A program made the position numbers and the translations under genes. Source: Mycobacterium sp. ST-F2 (lineage in GTDB: Bacteria; Actinomycetota; Actinomycetes; Mycobacteriales; Mycobacteriaceae). Taken from it: a stretch of DNA of 45,879 nucleotides. Location: assembly GCF_001905655.1 (NCBI RefSeq), contig NZ_JMHT01000015.1:1-45879 (forward strand), in the 5' to 3' direction. Each line of letters opens with the position of its first letter. Within the stretch, counting starts at the first letter, position 1. Positions 24,538-31,933 of the stretch are shown here, piece after piece. The notes beneath the pieces are model-generated. The model ran no database searches. It saw only the letters and a list, made by a program, of their open reading frames with translations, and had not been told where the DNA came from.

Positions 24538-25796
24538 TCAGCCTGCTGAATTCTGTACTGGCGGTGGCCATTCGCATCATCAAGGCGGTCGCCAGCCGCA
24601 AGGTGGTGCTCGCGCTGTTCGGCCTGGCGCTGACGGCGTTGGTGTCTTTCGGTTACATCGCGATCGACGGACTGCGGTTCAACCCGTTCCACCGGACCAT
24701 GGCGATCCGCATCATGCTGCCGGAATCCGGTGGGCTGCTGGCCAACCAGGACGTCACGTTGCGCGGCATCCCGATCGGTCACGTCTCGGCCGTCAATCTC
24801 ACCAGCAACGGCGTGGAAGCGATCGCGACCGTCGACAGGTCGGCCCACATCCCCACGGACAGCCCGGTGCGGGTGTCGGGTCTGTCGGCGGCGGGTGAGC
24901 AGTATCTGGATTTCCGGCCGGACCACGGTGGTGGCCCGTATCTGGTTGACGGCGCGGTCATTTCGGGCAAGCAGGCCAGTATTCCGGTGACCCTCCCACA
25001 CATCATCGACCATAGCCGCGGCGCGCTGGCCCAACTCGACGCCGACAAGCTCGGCAAGATGTTCAACGAGTTGCACGTGACAAAGGACGGCCCGCGGAAG
25101 CTGGCCGCGATCCTCGACGGTGCCAGCTTGCTGGCGAACACCGTCGACTCGGTATTGCCGGAGACCACCAGCATGATCCGCACCACGCGGGTGGTGTTCG
25201 GCACTGTTGCTGACGTGCGCCCGGGTCTGCAGGCCACGACCAAGAGCCTGGAGGCGGTGCTCGGGGGTGTGAACAAGATGGACGGGGGCTTCCGAACCCT
25301 CGTCGATCGTGGTGAGCCGCAGTTGGCCACGCTGGACAACCTGATCGCGGACAACCGTCAGAATGTGGTGCAGATCCTCGGGAACCTGACCACGGTGTCG
25401 CAGATCATCTATCAGCGCATCCCAGCGCTGCAGTACCTCTGGCGGCCCGACCGCGACCCGTTCATCGATCGGTTCGCCACCGTCGTGCACGACGGTGGGA
25501 TCTGGGCACTCGGCGATATCTATCCGAAGTACCGGTGCGACTACGACCTGCCGCGCCACGCGCCGACCGACGCGAGTTTCCCCGAGCCGTACAAGTACAC
25601 CTACTGTGAAGACCAGGACCCGTCGCTGTTGGTTCGCGGCGCCCGCAATGCGCCGCGGCCGCCGGGTGACGACACTGCCGGTCCGCCGCCGGGATACGAC
25701 CCACATGCCGTGACCGACAAGACGCCGCACTACCCGGGCTACACCATTGACACCCCATACGGCGGCCCTGTGATGCCGGTGCCTCTGCCGAACTGA
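24534..25796 (+). CDS. mceF: MceF, Mce-family subunit
   Basis: 420 residues from the ATG overlapping the mceE stop. Anchor KVVLALFGLALTALVSFGYIAI, MCE domain with IMLPESGGLLANQDVTLRGIPIGHVSAVNL and VSGLSAAGEQYLDFRP. The helical region and cysteine-containing C-terminus (YRCDYDLP, YTYCEDQDP) match MceF, and the tail is Pro/Gly-rich. Last of the six mce genes, 25 bp before the first Mce-associated gene. No defect seen. Confidence 0.93.
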   Translation: MISLLNSVLAVAIRIIKAVASRKVVLALFGLALTALVSFGYIAIDGLRFNPFHRTMAIRIMLPESGGLLANQDVTLRGIPIGHVSAVNLTSNGVEAIATVDRSAHIPTDSPVRVSGLSAAGEQYLDFRPDHGGGPYLVDGAVISGKQASIPVTLPHIIDHSRGALAQLDADKLGKMFNELHVTKDGPRKLAAILDGASLLANTVDSVLPETTSMIRTTRVVFGTVADVRPGLQATTKSLEAVLGGVNKMDGGFRTLVDRGEPQLATLDNLIADNRQNVVQILGNLTTVSQIIYQRIPALQYLWRPDRDPFIDRFATVVHDGGIWALGDIYPKYRCDYDLPRHAPTDASFPEPYKYTYCEDQDPSLLVRGARNAPRPPGDDTAGPPPGYDPHAVTDKTPHYPGYTIDTPYGGPVMPVPLPN

Positions 25797-25821
25797 TGGG
25801 CCACGAGATACGCGAGAAGTG

Positions 25822-26457
25822 ATGAGTAAACGAACTGCCAGTGCTGATGTCTTCGATCAGGTGCAAGACACGGAGACCGAACCCGCCGAAGCGACGGATC
25901 AGTCCGTCGAGGCCGATGCTGTCGATGTCACGGAGGCAGACGCTGCCGAGACCACGGAATCGGCCGCTTCGGAGTCGAGGCGCCGGGTGGGACCGGCCGC
26001 TGTGGTGTGCGCGTTGCTGTTCGCGGTATTGATAGGGGCACTGGGATTTCTGGGTTGGCGGCAGTACGACCAGTACCGGGTCAACGCGGCGAGTGAGGCT
26101 GCACTGCAGGCTGCCAAGGATTACGCAGTGGTGCTCACCACGTTGGACGCCAAGAACATCGATGAGAATTACCGCAAGTCGCTCGACGGCGCGACCGGTG
26201 AGTTCAAGGACGCCTACAGTCAGGGCGCGAACCAGTTGCGTCAGGTGCTGATCGACAACAAAGCGTCGGGGACGGGCATCGTTGTCGCCGCCGCGGTGAA
26301 GTCGGCGACGCCCGACAAGGTCGAAGTGCTGCTGTTCGTCGATCAGTCGATCACCAACGCCAACAACCCGAGCCCGCGCATCGACCGCAATCGCATCGAC
26401 ATGACGATGGAACGCAGCGGTGACCGGTGGCTGGCCAGCAAGGTCGAAATCCTGTGA
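25822..26457 (+). CDS. Mce-associated membrane protein
   Basis: 211 residues. An acidic, Ala/Glu/Thr-rich cytoplasmic N-terminus (residues about 1-55) precedes one membrane helix (VGPAAVVCALLFAVLIGALGF) and an extracytoplasmic domain of about 130 residues (AALQAAKDYAVVLTTLDAKN ... MERSGDRWLASKVEIL) with the NTF2-like look of Mas proteins. Mas proteins (orphaned Mce-associated proteins) are encoded after mceF and stabilise Mce complexes. ATG 25822 is preferred over GTG 25819. It overlaps the next, homologous gene by 4 bp. Confidence 0.88.
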   Translation: MSKRTASADVFDQVQDTETEPAEATDQSVEADAVDVTEADAAETTESAASESRRRVGPAAVVCALLFAVLIGALGFLGWRQYDQYRVNAASEAALQAAKDYAVVLTTLDAKNIDENYRKSLDGATGEFKDAYSQGANQLRQVLIDNKASGTGIVVAAAVKSATPDKVEVLLFVDQSITNANNPSPRIDRNRIDMTMERSGDRWLASKVEIL

Positions 26458-27044
26458 CCGCCAAGGAAGCTGACGTGGCAGACGACGTCGAAACCGTGGA
26501 TTCCGAAGCGGCGCAACCCGAGACTGCCGGGTCCAGGACGTACACCATTCGTCGCTCGATCTGTTGGGCCGTCATCGCCGTGGTGATCGCGCTCACCGCC
26601 GCAGCCGGCACCACCGGGTGGCTGGTTTTCGCCCAGCACCAACGCGACGCCGAGGCCTCGCAGGCGCTCGACGCGGCGCGCAGTTATGCGGTCACTTTGA
26701 CCACGACCGACCTGAACACCATCGACAAGAACTTTGCCGATGTACTCGGCGGCGCCACGGGCAAGTTCAAGGACACCTACAGCAAGGCCGCGGCGACCAT
26801 GCGAAAGATGTTGATCGACAACAAGGTCAGCACCACCGGTGTCGTCGATGACGCCGCGGTCAAAGCAGTCCGGGGCGACGACGTGGACGTGCTGCTGACG
26901 GTGAAGCAGGACGTCACCAGTGCCGCGGTGAAGGACAAGAAGACCGATTACGTCAGCGTGTCCATGACGATGCAGAAGGTGGGGGATCGATGGCTTGCTG
27001 CCGAGGTGATGCTCGCCGGGGCGGACGGTAAACGTGGCAAGTAG
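26454..27044 (+). CDS. Mce-associated membrane protein, second copy
   Basis: 196 residues from a GTG overlapping the previous stop (GTGA). Same plan as its neighbour: acidic N-terminus, one membrane segment (AVIAVVIALTAAAGTTGWLVFA) and an outer domain with matching motifs (ALDAARSYAVTLTTTDLNTIDKN; GATGKFKDTYS; MLIDNKVSTTGVV). The similarity of the two proteins indicates tandem duplication. Probably an accessory subunit of the same Mce complex. Confidence 0.88.
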   Translation: MTAKEADVADDVETVDSEAAQPETAGSRTYTIRRSICWAVIAVVIALTAAAGTTGWLVFAQHQRDAEASQALDAARSYAVTLTTTDLNTIDKNFADVLGGATGKFKDTYSKAAATMRKMLIDNKVSTTGVVDDAAVKAVRGDDVDVLLTVKQDVTSAAVKDKKTDYVSVSMTMQKVGDRWLAAEVMLAGADGKRGK

Positions 27045-27831
27045 ATTCCGGGCGTCGTTGGCAGCTCTGGGCGTTGCCGCCGGCTGCCTCACCGCTGCAC
27101 CGGCCGCTCACGCGGCGGTTGACAACTTCTGTGCGGGGCTCGGGGCGGTCTGGGACGGCGGCGCCTGCACCGCGGTGGTCAAATCCCAGCGTGAAGCGGA
27201 AATGCTGCTGTCGCTGCGGATTCCGGCCGAATTGATCGACAACCCGACTGCTGGGCCGATACTGCGTGACTACTACACGCGGCTGTTCAATGGGTGGCGA
27301 GCTACCGGCAACACCACGCCGCGGGACAGCAGTGCCCGCGCCGACTACGAGATCATTCCCGGTCCTGGTGGGCTGCAGTCCGTGGTGGTCCACGAAACGT
27401 TCGAACCGTTCGGTGTGCAGGCCAACAACGCCTACCGGTCGTTCCTCTTCGACATGAACTCCGGCCGCCGGCTGTACCTGCCCGATCTGTTTCGGCCGGG
27501 AGTCAATGCCAATCAGGCGGTTTCGGCTGCCGCCGCACCCATCCTGCCGCCGATTCTCGACGCGGTACCGCCACCGCACACCCCGGGCACCTACCCCTTC
27601 ACGGTGCCCGAATTCCAGCCGGACAGCGCCGGCCCGGGCTATTCGGGCAACTACCGTGCGTTCGCGCTCACCGGAGATTCACTGCGGTTGTACATGCCGG
27701 ATCAGCCGATGATGCGGGAAGAACCCACACCGCCGGGGCAGCGCGTCTGGTCCATGGACGGTGGCACCGTGGTGGCCAACGTGCCGCTGTCTGCGCTTGC
27801 GGGTCAGCTGAAGCCGCAGTACGGCGGCTGA
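27034..27831 (+). CDS. Secreted DUF3298-like protein, last gene of mce operon
   Basis: 265 residues from GTG 27034, overlapping the previous gene by 11 bp. A signal peptide (LAALGVAAGCLTAAPAAHA, cleavage after AHA) leads to a mature domain of about 235 residues: YEIIPGPGGLQSVVVHETFEPFGVQ, SFLFDMNSGRRLYLPDLF and YRAFALTGDSLRLYMPDQ. These resemble the DUF3298/RsiV-type fold found in MPT64-like secreted mycobacterial proteins. The overlap places it in the mce operon, suggesting a periplasmic or cell-wall role in Mce transport. The domain name is by resemblance only. Confidence 0.72.
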   Translation: MASRFRASLAALGVAAGCLTAAPAAHAAVDNFCAGLGAVWDGGACTAVVKSQREAEMLLSLRIPAELIDNPTAGPILRDYYTRLFNGWRATGNTTPRDSSARADYEIIPGPGGLQSVVVHETFEPFGVQANNAYRSFLFDMNSGRRLYLPDLFRPGVNANQAVSAAAAPILPPILDAVPPPHTPGTYPFTVPEFQPDSAGPGYSGNYRAFALTGDSLRLYMPDQPMMREEPTPPGQRVWSMDGGTVVANVPLSALAGQLKPQYGG

Positions 27832-27896
27832 GGGCCCACTGGTCGGCGGCGAACCACGGCGAACCCTCGGGCGCGGACGCACTGCTTCGGCAATTG

Positions 27897-29291
27897 TCAA
27901 CTGGCGGAGTGGGCTTGGCGACGAAGGTGCCTGCGCACGACCGTGCGCACGACGCGGCGCCGGGTACGGGCGAGCGGACCGGTCGCGTGGATCTTGTGGG
28001 CGAACCGTTCTCCCGACTCCTGTAGCCGGTCTGTGACATCGTCGATGTCGGTATCGACGAGGGTGTGGTGCCGTTTGCGCCAGCGCCCGGCGACCATGAC
28101 CGCTTCGATGTTGGCGATGCTGGCGTGCAGCGCCGCGGTGACCGGGTCATGGGCCGGCCACAAGTTCAGTGCCCGGGCGTCGATCACGACGATGTCGGCT
28201 TGCATCCCGGGGGAGAGGTGGCCGACTTTGTCGGCCAGGCCGAGGGCACGCGCGCCGTGGACGGTTGCCCATGACAGCGCCTGTTTGCTGGTGAGCCCCG
28301 CAGTGGGCGCGCCCATGCCGGTGCGGTGGAATTCCTGCTCGTGGGCCAGGCCTCGTTGGCGGGCCAGGGTGATGCGGGCAGCGGTGAGAACTTCACCGGA
28401 TACGGCCGTTTCGGTGTCGGTGCCGAGCGACGGCGCTCCGCCGGCACGCACGAGTTGTTCGGTGATTGCCGTGCAATGTCCTTGACCCAGTTCGTTTTCC
28501 GGCGTGGTCGTGAACGTGACTCCGGCGTCGGTGAGCTTCTTTGCCCAGTCGTCGGTCAGTCCGGTGCCGTGCACGATGTTGGCGTGTGGACCCCACAGTC
28601 CGGCCGCGCCGACCGCGCTCCAGCCGGGTCCGGGCGTTCCGGCGCTCTGGTGCATCGATGCGGTCACGCCGCGTTCGAGGGCAGCCCGGAGGTCCGCGAT
28701 CACCACGTCGGAAGCGGACAATTGCGGCCCTTTGATCGCCATTCCCGCGGTCAGCAGTGCGCTGTTGGCGATGGGACCGCTGAGGAGGCGGTCGACCTCG
28801 GACACGTCATGGGGTTTGGTGGGGCCGCCGTGAGGTGTGCCGTGAAAAAAGACCGCGCGGATGCCGGCAACGTTCAGGGCGTCGACGGCGGCATCGGCGT
28901 GCTCCGGCGTCAGGCAGTTGTGGCACCAGTCGCCCACGGTAGTTGTACCGCAATTGATTTGGTTCAGCGCGCCGGCCAGCGTCCCGATGTGCATGTCGTC
29001 GGGGCCGTATCTGCGGGCGACGTGACCGTGAGTGTGGGCCAGGTATTCCAGCAGCGACCAGTCTCCGCCGACGAACCGGAGCGCGGACTGCCACGTGTGC
29101 AGGTGGGCGTTGACGAGTCCGGGGATGACGATGTGGTCTTTGAGGTCGACAACGTCGGCGCCGGCCGGATCGAGGCGGTCGCCCATCGCCGCGATGCGCT
29201 CGTCCTCGACGAGGATGTCGATGCATTCAGTGTCGGGGCGATGCGGCGCCATGGTGATCACCTGTGCACCGCGTATCAATATTCGGCTCAC
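27897..29291 (-). CDS. Amidohydrolase of the TRZ/ATZ (cytosine deaminase-like) family
   Basis: 464 residues. Metal-dependent hydrolase signatures: HxH in GLVNAHLHTWQSALRF, His in SMHQS, His in NIVHGTGL and Asp in LGTDTETAVSG. The C-terminal sandwich domain has the usual LGLADKVGHLSPGMQADIVVID. Relatives (AtzB, TrzN, guanine and cytosine deaminases) release amine, chloride or other groups from N-heterocycles. The last 60 residues (basic, RTRRRVVRTVVRRHLRR) are an unusual Arg-rich tail. It lies 181 bp from the TetR gene in the same orientation, with a candidate operator in the gap. Substrate unknown. Confidence 0.85.
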   Translation of the reverse strand: MSRILIRGAQVITMAPHRPDTECIDILVEDERIAAMGDRLDPAGADVVDLKDHIVIPGLVNAHLHTWQSALRFVGGDWSLLEYLAHTHGHVARRYGPDDMHIGTLAGALNQINCGTTTVGDWCHNCLTPEHADAAVDALNVAGIRAVFFHGTPHGGPTKPHDVSEVDRLLSGPIANSALLTAGMAIKGPQLSASDVVIADLRAALERGVTASMHQSAGTPGPGWSAVGAAGLWGPHANIVHGTGLTDDWAKKLTDAGVTFTTTPENELGQGHCTAITEQLVRAGGAPSLGTDTETAVSGEVLTAARITLARQRGLAHEQEFHRTGMGAPTAGLTSKQALSWATVHGARALGLADKVGHLSPGMQADIVVIDARALNLWPAHDPVTAALHASIANIEAVMVAGRWRKRHHTLVDTDIDDVTDRLQESGERFAHKIHATGPLARTRRRVVRTVVRRHLRRQAHSAS

Positions 29292-29380
29292 CGTTTCTCC
29301 GATTCTCGGGCTGGGAGGCTCGCCATCGACGGCGCCCTGATGCCATAGGCGCCTCTGGGCACCCCGACGACACTATTTCT

Positions 29381-29395
29381 GGACACACCGTATCC
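29381..29395. promoter_or_regulatory. Candidate operator 1 (GGACACACCGTATCC) upstream of amidohydrolase
   Basis: A 15-bp pseudo-palindrome of form GGnnACA-C-nGTATCC followed by ATTAATG. A second copy of nearly the same sequence lies at 30191-30205. It is 90 bp upstream of the amidohydrolase start and also lies within a GGACACA/TGTGTCC inverted repeat (29381-29387, 29401-29407). Likely target of the adjacent TetR protein. The rest of the 29292-29472 gap shows no gene. Confidence 0.5.
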
Positions 29396-29472
29396 ATTAA
29401 TGTGTCCGCATGTCAACGACTGCTTCGGCTGACCGCCGCCGGCACGTCGGAGTCGCGCCGGCTGTCGGCATG

Positions 29473-30150
29473 TCAGGCCTCGTCGAGCAGCTGCGCCAGG
29501 CCGTTGAGGATCAGTTCCAGTCCTAGGCCGAACTCGCGGTCCAGGCCGACCGGCAGGTGAGCGGCCACCGCCACGGTGGCGGGGTAGGACTGCGGATCCT
29601 GGGCGCGCCAGGTTTCTGGGAGTTCGGCGTCATCATCGCTCGGGTGCTCACCGAGTTGGATGGCGAATCCGAGGACAAACCGCGCCACTGTCGCATAGGC
29701 CTGTGCGGCCAGCTCGGAACCGAACCCTGCATCCAGCAGTGCTACGATCATCACTTCACGCTGCAGCATTGCGTTGGGCCCCATGGGAATTCGCTCTGCC
29801 AGCAACCGCGCGACGTGTGGGTGGGCGTGAAAGACTTCGAACAGCTTGCGTGCGGCCGATTCGACGGCCTGTCGCCACGGCATTTCGCGTATCGCCGCCG
29901 CGTCGATATCGGCCTCGCCGAGCACCGTGTCGATGACATGGGCGACGAGTTGTGTACGCGATTTGAAATGCCGGTACAGGGTGGCGGTACCCGAATCCAG
30001 GCGCTGGGCCAGTGTCCGCATGGACAGTGCCTCGGCGCCGTCCCGATCGACGATCGCGATGGCCGCGGTGATGATGCGCTCCACCGGCACCGCGGGACGC
30101 CCTCGCGACCGTTGGGTCGATCGCTGTGCGGGTTTCGAAGTCGAGGTCAC
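29473..30150 (-). CDS. TetR-family regulator (TetR_C_1-type ligand domain)
   Basis: 225 residues. A basic, flexible N-terminus (QRSTQRSRGRPAVPVERI) precedes the HTH ALSMRTLAQRLDSGTATLYRHFKSRTQLVAHVIDTVL. The C-terminal domain (WRQAVESAARKLFEVFHAHPHVARLLAERIPMGPNAM) resembles that of TetR-class-C1 repressors, which bind aromatic or tetracycline-like effectors. It sits between the amidohydrolase and the divergent hydrolase-monooxygenase-transporter operon, with matching 15-bp sites before both. Control of both units is inferred. Confidence 0.88.
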   Translation of the reverse strand: MTSTSKPAQRSTQRSRGRPAVPVERIITAAIAIVDRDGAEALSMRTLAQRLDSGTATLYRHFKSRTQLVAHVIDTVLGEADIDAAAIREMPWRQAVESAARKLFEVFHAHPHVARLLAERIPMGPNAMLQREVMIVALLDAGFGSELAAQAYATVARFVLGFAIQLGEHPSDDDAELPETWRAQDPQSYPATVAVAAHLPVGLDREFGLGLELILNGLAQLLDEA

Positions 30151-30190
30151 TGCCCCAGTATCACCGATCCTTGACAGGCGGCATAATTAC

Positions 30191-30205
30191 GGCAACACTG
30201 TATCC
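30191..30205. promoter_or_regulatory. Candidate operator 2 (GGCAACACTGTATCC) between TetR and hydrolase
   Basis: A 15-bp pseudo-palindrome matching site 1 at 12 of 15 positions, followed by ATTATG, whose ATG is the hydrolase start. It lies in the 58-bp divergent gap just downstream of a TTGACA (30171-30176). Binding would cover the start region of the plus-strand operon and the TetR promoter. Confidence 0.55.
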
Positions 30206-30208
30206 ATT

Positions 30209-31039
30209 ATGAACCTTCGCGATATCGATGTTCACGCGGACTCGCGGTTCGCCACCGTCGACGGCATGCGCATTCACTACAAGCGCTCGGGGACGGGCCC
30301 GACCGTAGTGCTGCTCCACGGCAGCGCGTCATCGCTGTACGGGGTGGAGGCGGCGGCGCAACGTCTGGCGGGCTCCTTCGACGTGATCCGGTTGGACCTG
30401 CCCGGTTTCGGCGTCACGGGGCCGCGCCCCGACCGCGACTACCGTGTCACCACGTACGCCGGGACGCTCGCCCGCTTCTTGGCCGCCATCGGTGTCACGC
30501 GGTGCGCCGTGGCCGGTAATTCCCTGGGCGGCAACATCGCCTGGAACCTCGCGCTTGATCGCCCCGAGCACCTGGAGCTCACCGGCTTGGTTTTGATCAA
30601 CGCCACCGGCTACCCGGACAAGGCACTACCGGCAGCGATGGCACTGGCGCGCAATCCCATTGTGGGCCAATTGCTGCGACGGTTCATGCCGCGCCGCGCC
30701 GTCGAGCGCAGCCTGCGCCAGGCCGTCGGACCCAATTCCGGCATCGTCGACGCTGTGATGGTCGAGCGCGCACACCGGTTGTGGAACAGGCCCGGTAACC
30801 GCTCGGCGTTCGTCGATTTCCTCTGTACCGACCAACCCGACCGCAGCGGCGAGATTCCCCACGTCAGCGTGCCGACCCTGGTGCTGCGCAGTGTGGACAT
30901 GGACGGCCAGCACTTCACCAGCGATATCACCGACAGCATCGAAAAAGTCCATCCCGATGGCGGGCACCTGCTCCCCGAGGAAGACCCCGCCTGGGTGGCA
31001 GACGCGATCGCTGAATTCCTGAAGTCCCTCCCAGCCTAG
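30209..31039 (+). CDS. Alpha/beta hydrolase
   Basis: 276 residues. The oxyanion segment VVLLHGSASS, nucleophile elbow GNSLGG and catalytic His in PDGGHLLPEEDP are clear; the acid is probably the Asp in RSVDMDGQHF. Helical cap about residues 135-200. Homologues include meta-cleavage product hydrolases, esterases and haloalkane dehalogenase-like enzymes. First gene of a four-gene plus-strand operon (two hydrolases, FAD monooxygenase, MFS), with gaps of 9 and 3 bp and one 4-bp overlap. Its ATG directly follows candidate operator 2. Confidence 0.87.
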   Translation: MNLRDIDVHADSRFATVDGMRIHYKRSGTGPTVVLLHGSASSLYGVEAAAQRLAGSFDVIRLDLPGFGVTGPRPDRDYRVTTYAGTLARFLAAIGVTRCAVAGNSLGGNIAWNLALDRPEHLELTGLVLINATGYPDKALPAAMALARNPIVGQLLRRFMPRRAVERSLRQAVGPNSGIVDAVMVERAHRLWNRPGNRSAFVDFLCTDQPDRSGEIPHVSVPTLVLRSVDMDGQHFTSDITDSIEKVHPDGGHLLPEEDPAWVADAIAEFLKSLPA

Positions 31040-31048
31040 GAACACCGA

Positions 31049-31930
31049 ATGAAGTACTTCGTCGCGGCCGGAGAAGACCGCCGACTCGATTCCGCCGCGC
31101 GGCGCACTTTGCGTGGCGACTACATCCGATTATCAGACGGCATAACACATTACGAGCTGGCAGGGCCTGACGGCGGCGACGTCGTCGTGCTGACCGGCGG
31201 GCTGACCATCCCGTTGTTCTACTGGGATGAATTGGCCGCCGAGTTGCATGACCGTGGGCTACGGACCCTGGCCTACAGCGGCTACGGGCGCGGCTACTCC
31301 GACCGTGTCGTCGCCCGTTACGACGAGGCGCTGTTCGTCCGCCAACTTCGCGAACTCGTCGAGCATCTCGACCTCCCCACCTCCTGCCACGTGGTGGGCA
31401 CGTCGATGGGTGCGCTGATCGCCATGGCGTACGTGGGTCAACACGTCGACAGGACGGCGACTCTGACGCTGGTGGGTCCTGCCGGGCTGAGCCGTCGACC
31501 CGTCGCCCAGAAACTGTTGCTGGGCAACGATATCGCGGCCGGCGTCGTGGCCACGCGGTTCGGTCGGCACTTCCTCGAACAGCATCTTGGACACAACGTG
31601 GCAGAGGCCAACCGCGCCGCCGCGCTGGCGGCCATGATCGGCGACGCGTCACGATACGAAGGTTCGATCTACGCTCTTTTCGATACGCTGCAACACTTTC
31701 CGTTGTTCGATCGCGCCGAGCTCTACCGGCACACCGGAACCCTTCGCCTGCCCACCCAACTGATCTGGGGCCGCGAGGACCACGTCACCCCGATCAGCAG
31801 CCTGGACTACGTCCGTGAACTGCTCCAGCCCAGCCAATGCCACGTCATCGAAGACTGCGGCCACATGGCTCCCTTCGAACGTCCCCTCGTCGTCGCCGAC
31901 CAACTCGCGACCTTCTACAGATCGGCTTGA
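31049..31930 (+). CDS. Alpha/beta hydrolase, second of the operon
   Basis: 293 residues. Nucleophile elbow GTSMGA, acid Asp in LIWGREDHVTP, catalytic His in EDCGHMAPFERP. The region before the elbow (VVVLTGGLTIPLFYWDELAAEL) has GG where many hydrolases have HG in the oxyanion strand. This occurs in some monoglyceride-lipase-like members and may affect the oxyanion hole. It differs clearly from the preceding hydrolase, so this is not a recent tandem duplication. A ring-opened ester or C-C bond substrate produced by the monooxygenase is plausible. Confidence 0.86.
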   Translation: MKYFVAAGEDRRLDSAARRTLRGDYIRLSDGITHYELAGPDGGDVVVLTGGLTIPLFYWDELAAELHDRGLRTLAYSGYGRGYSDRVVARYDEALFVRQLRELVEHLDLPTSCHVVGTSMGALIAMAYVGQHVDRTATLTLVGPAGLSRRPVAQKLLLGNDIAAGVVATRFGRHFLEQHLGHNVAEANRAAALAAMIGDASRYEGSIYALFDTLQHFPLFDRAELYRHTGTLRLPTQLIWGREDHVTPISSLDYVRELLQPSQCHVIEDCGHMAPFERPLVVADQLATFYRSA

Positions 31931-31933
31931 CCC

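Noticed and set aside
24417..25730. 437-codon minus-strand open frame
   Set aside because: Antisense of mceF; composition Arg/Val-rich with no domain signal.
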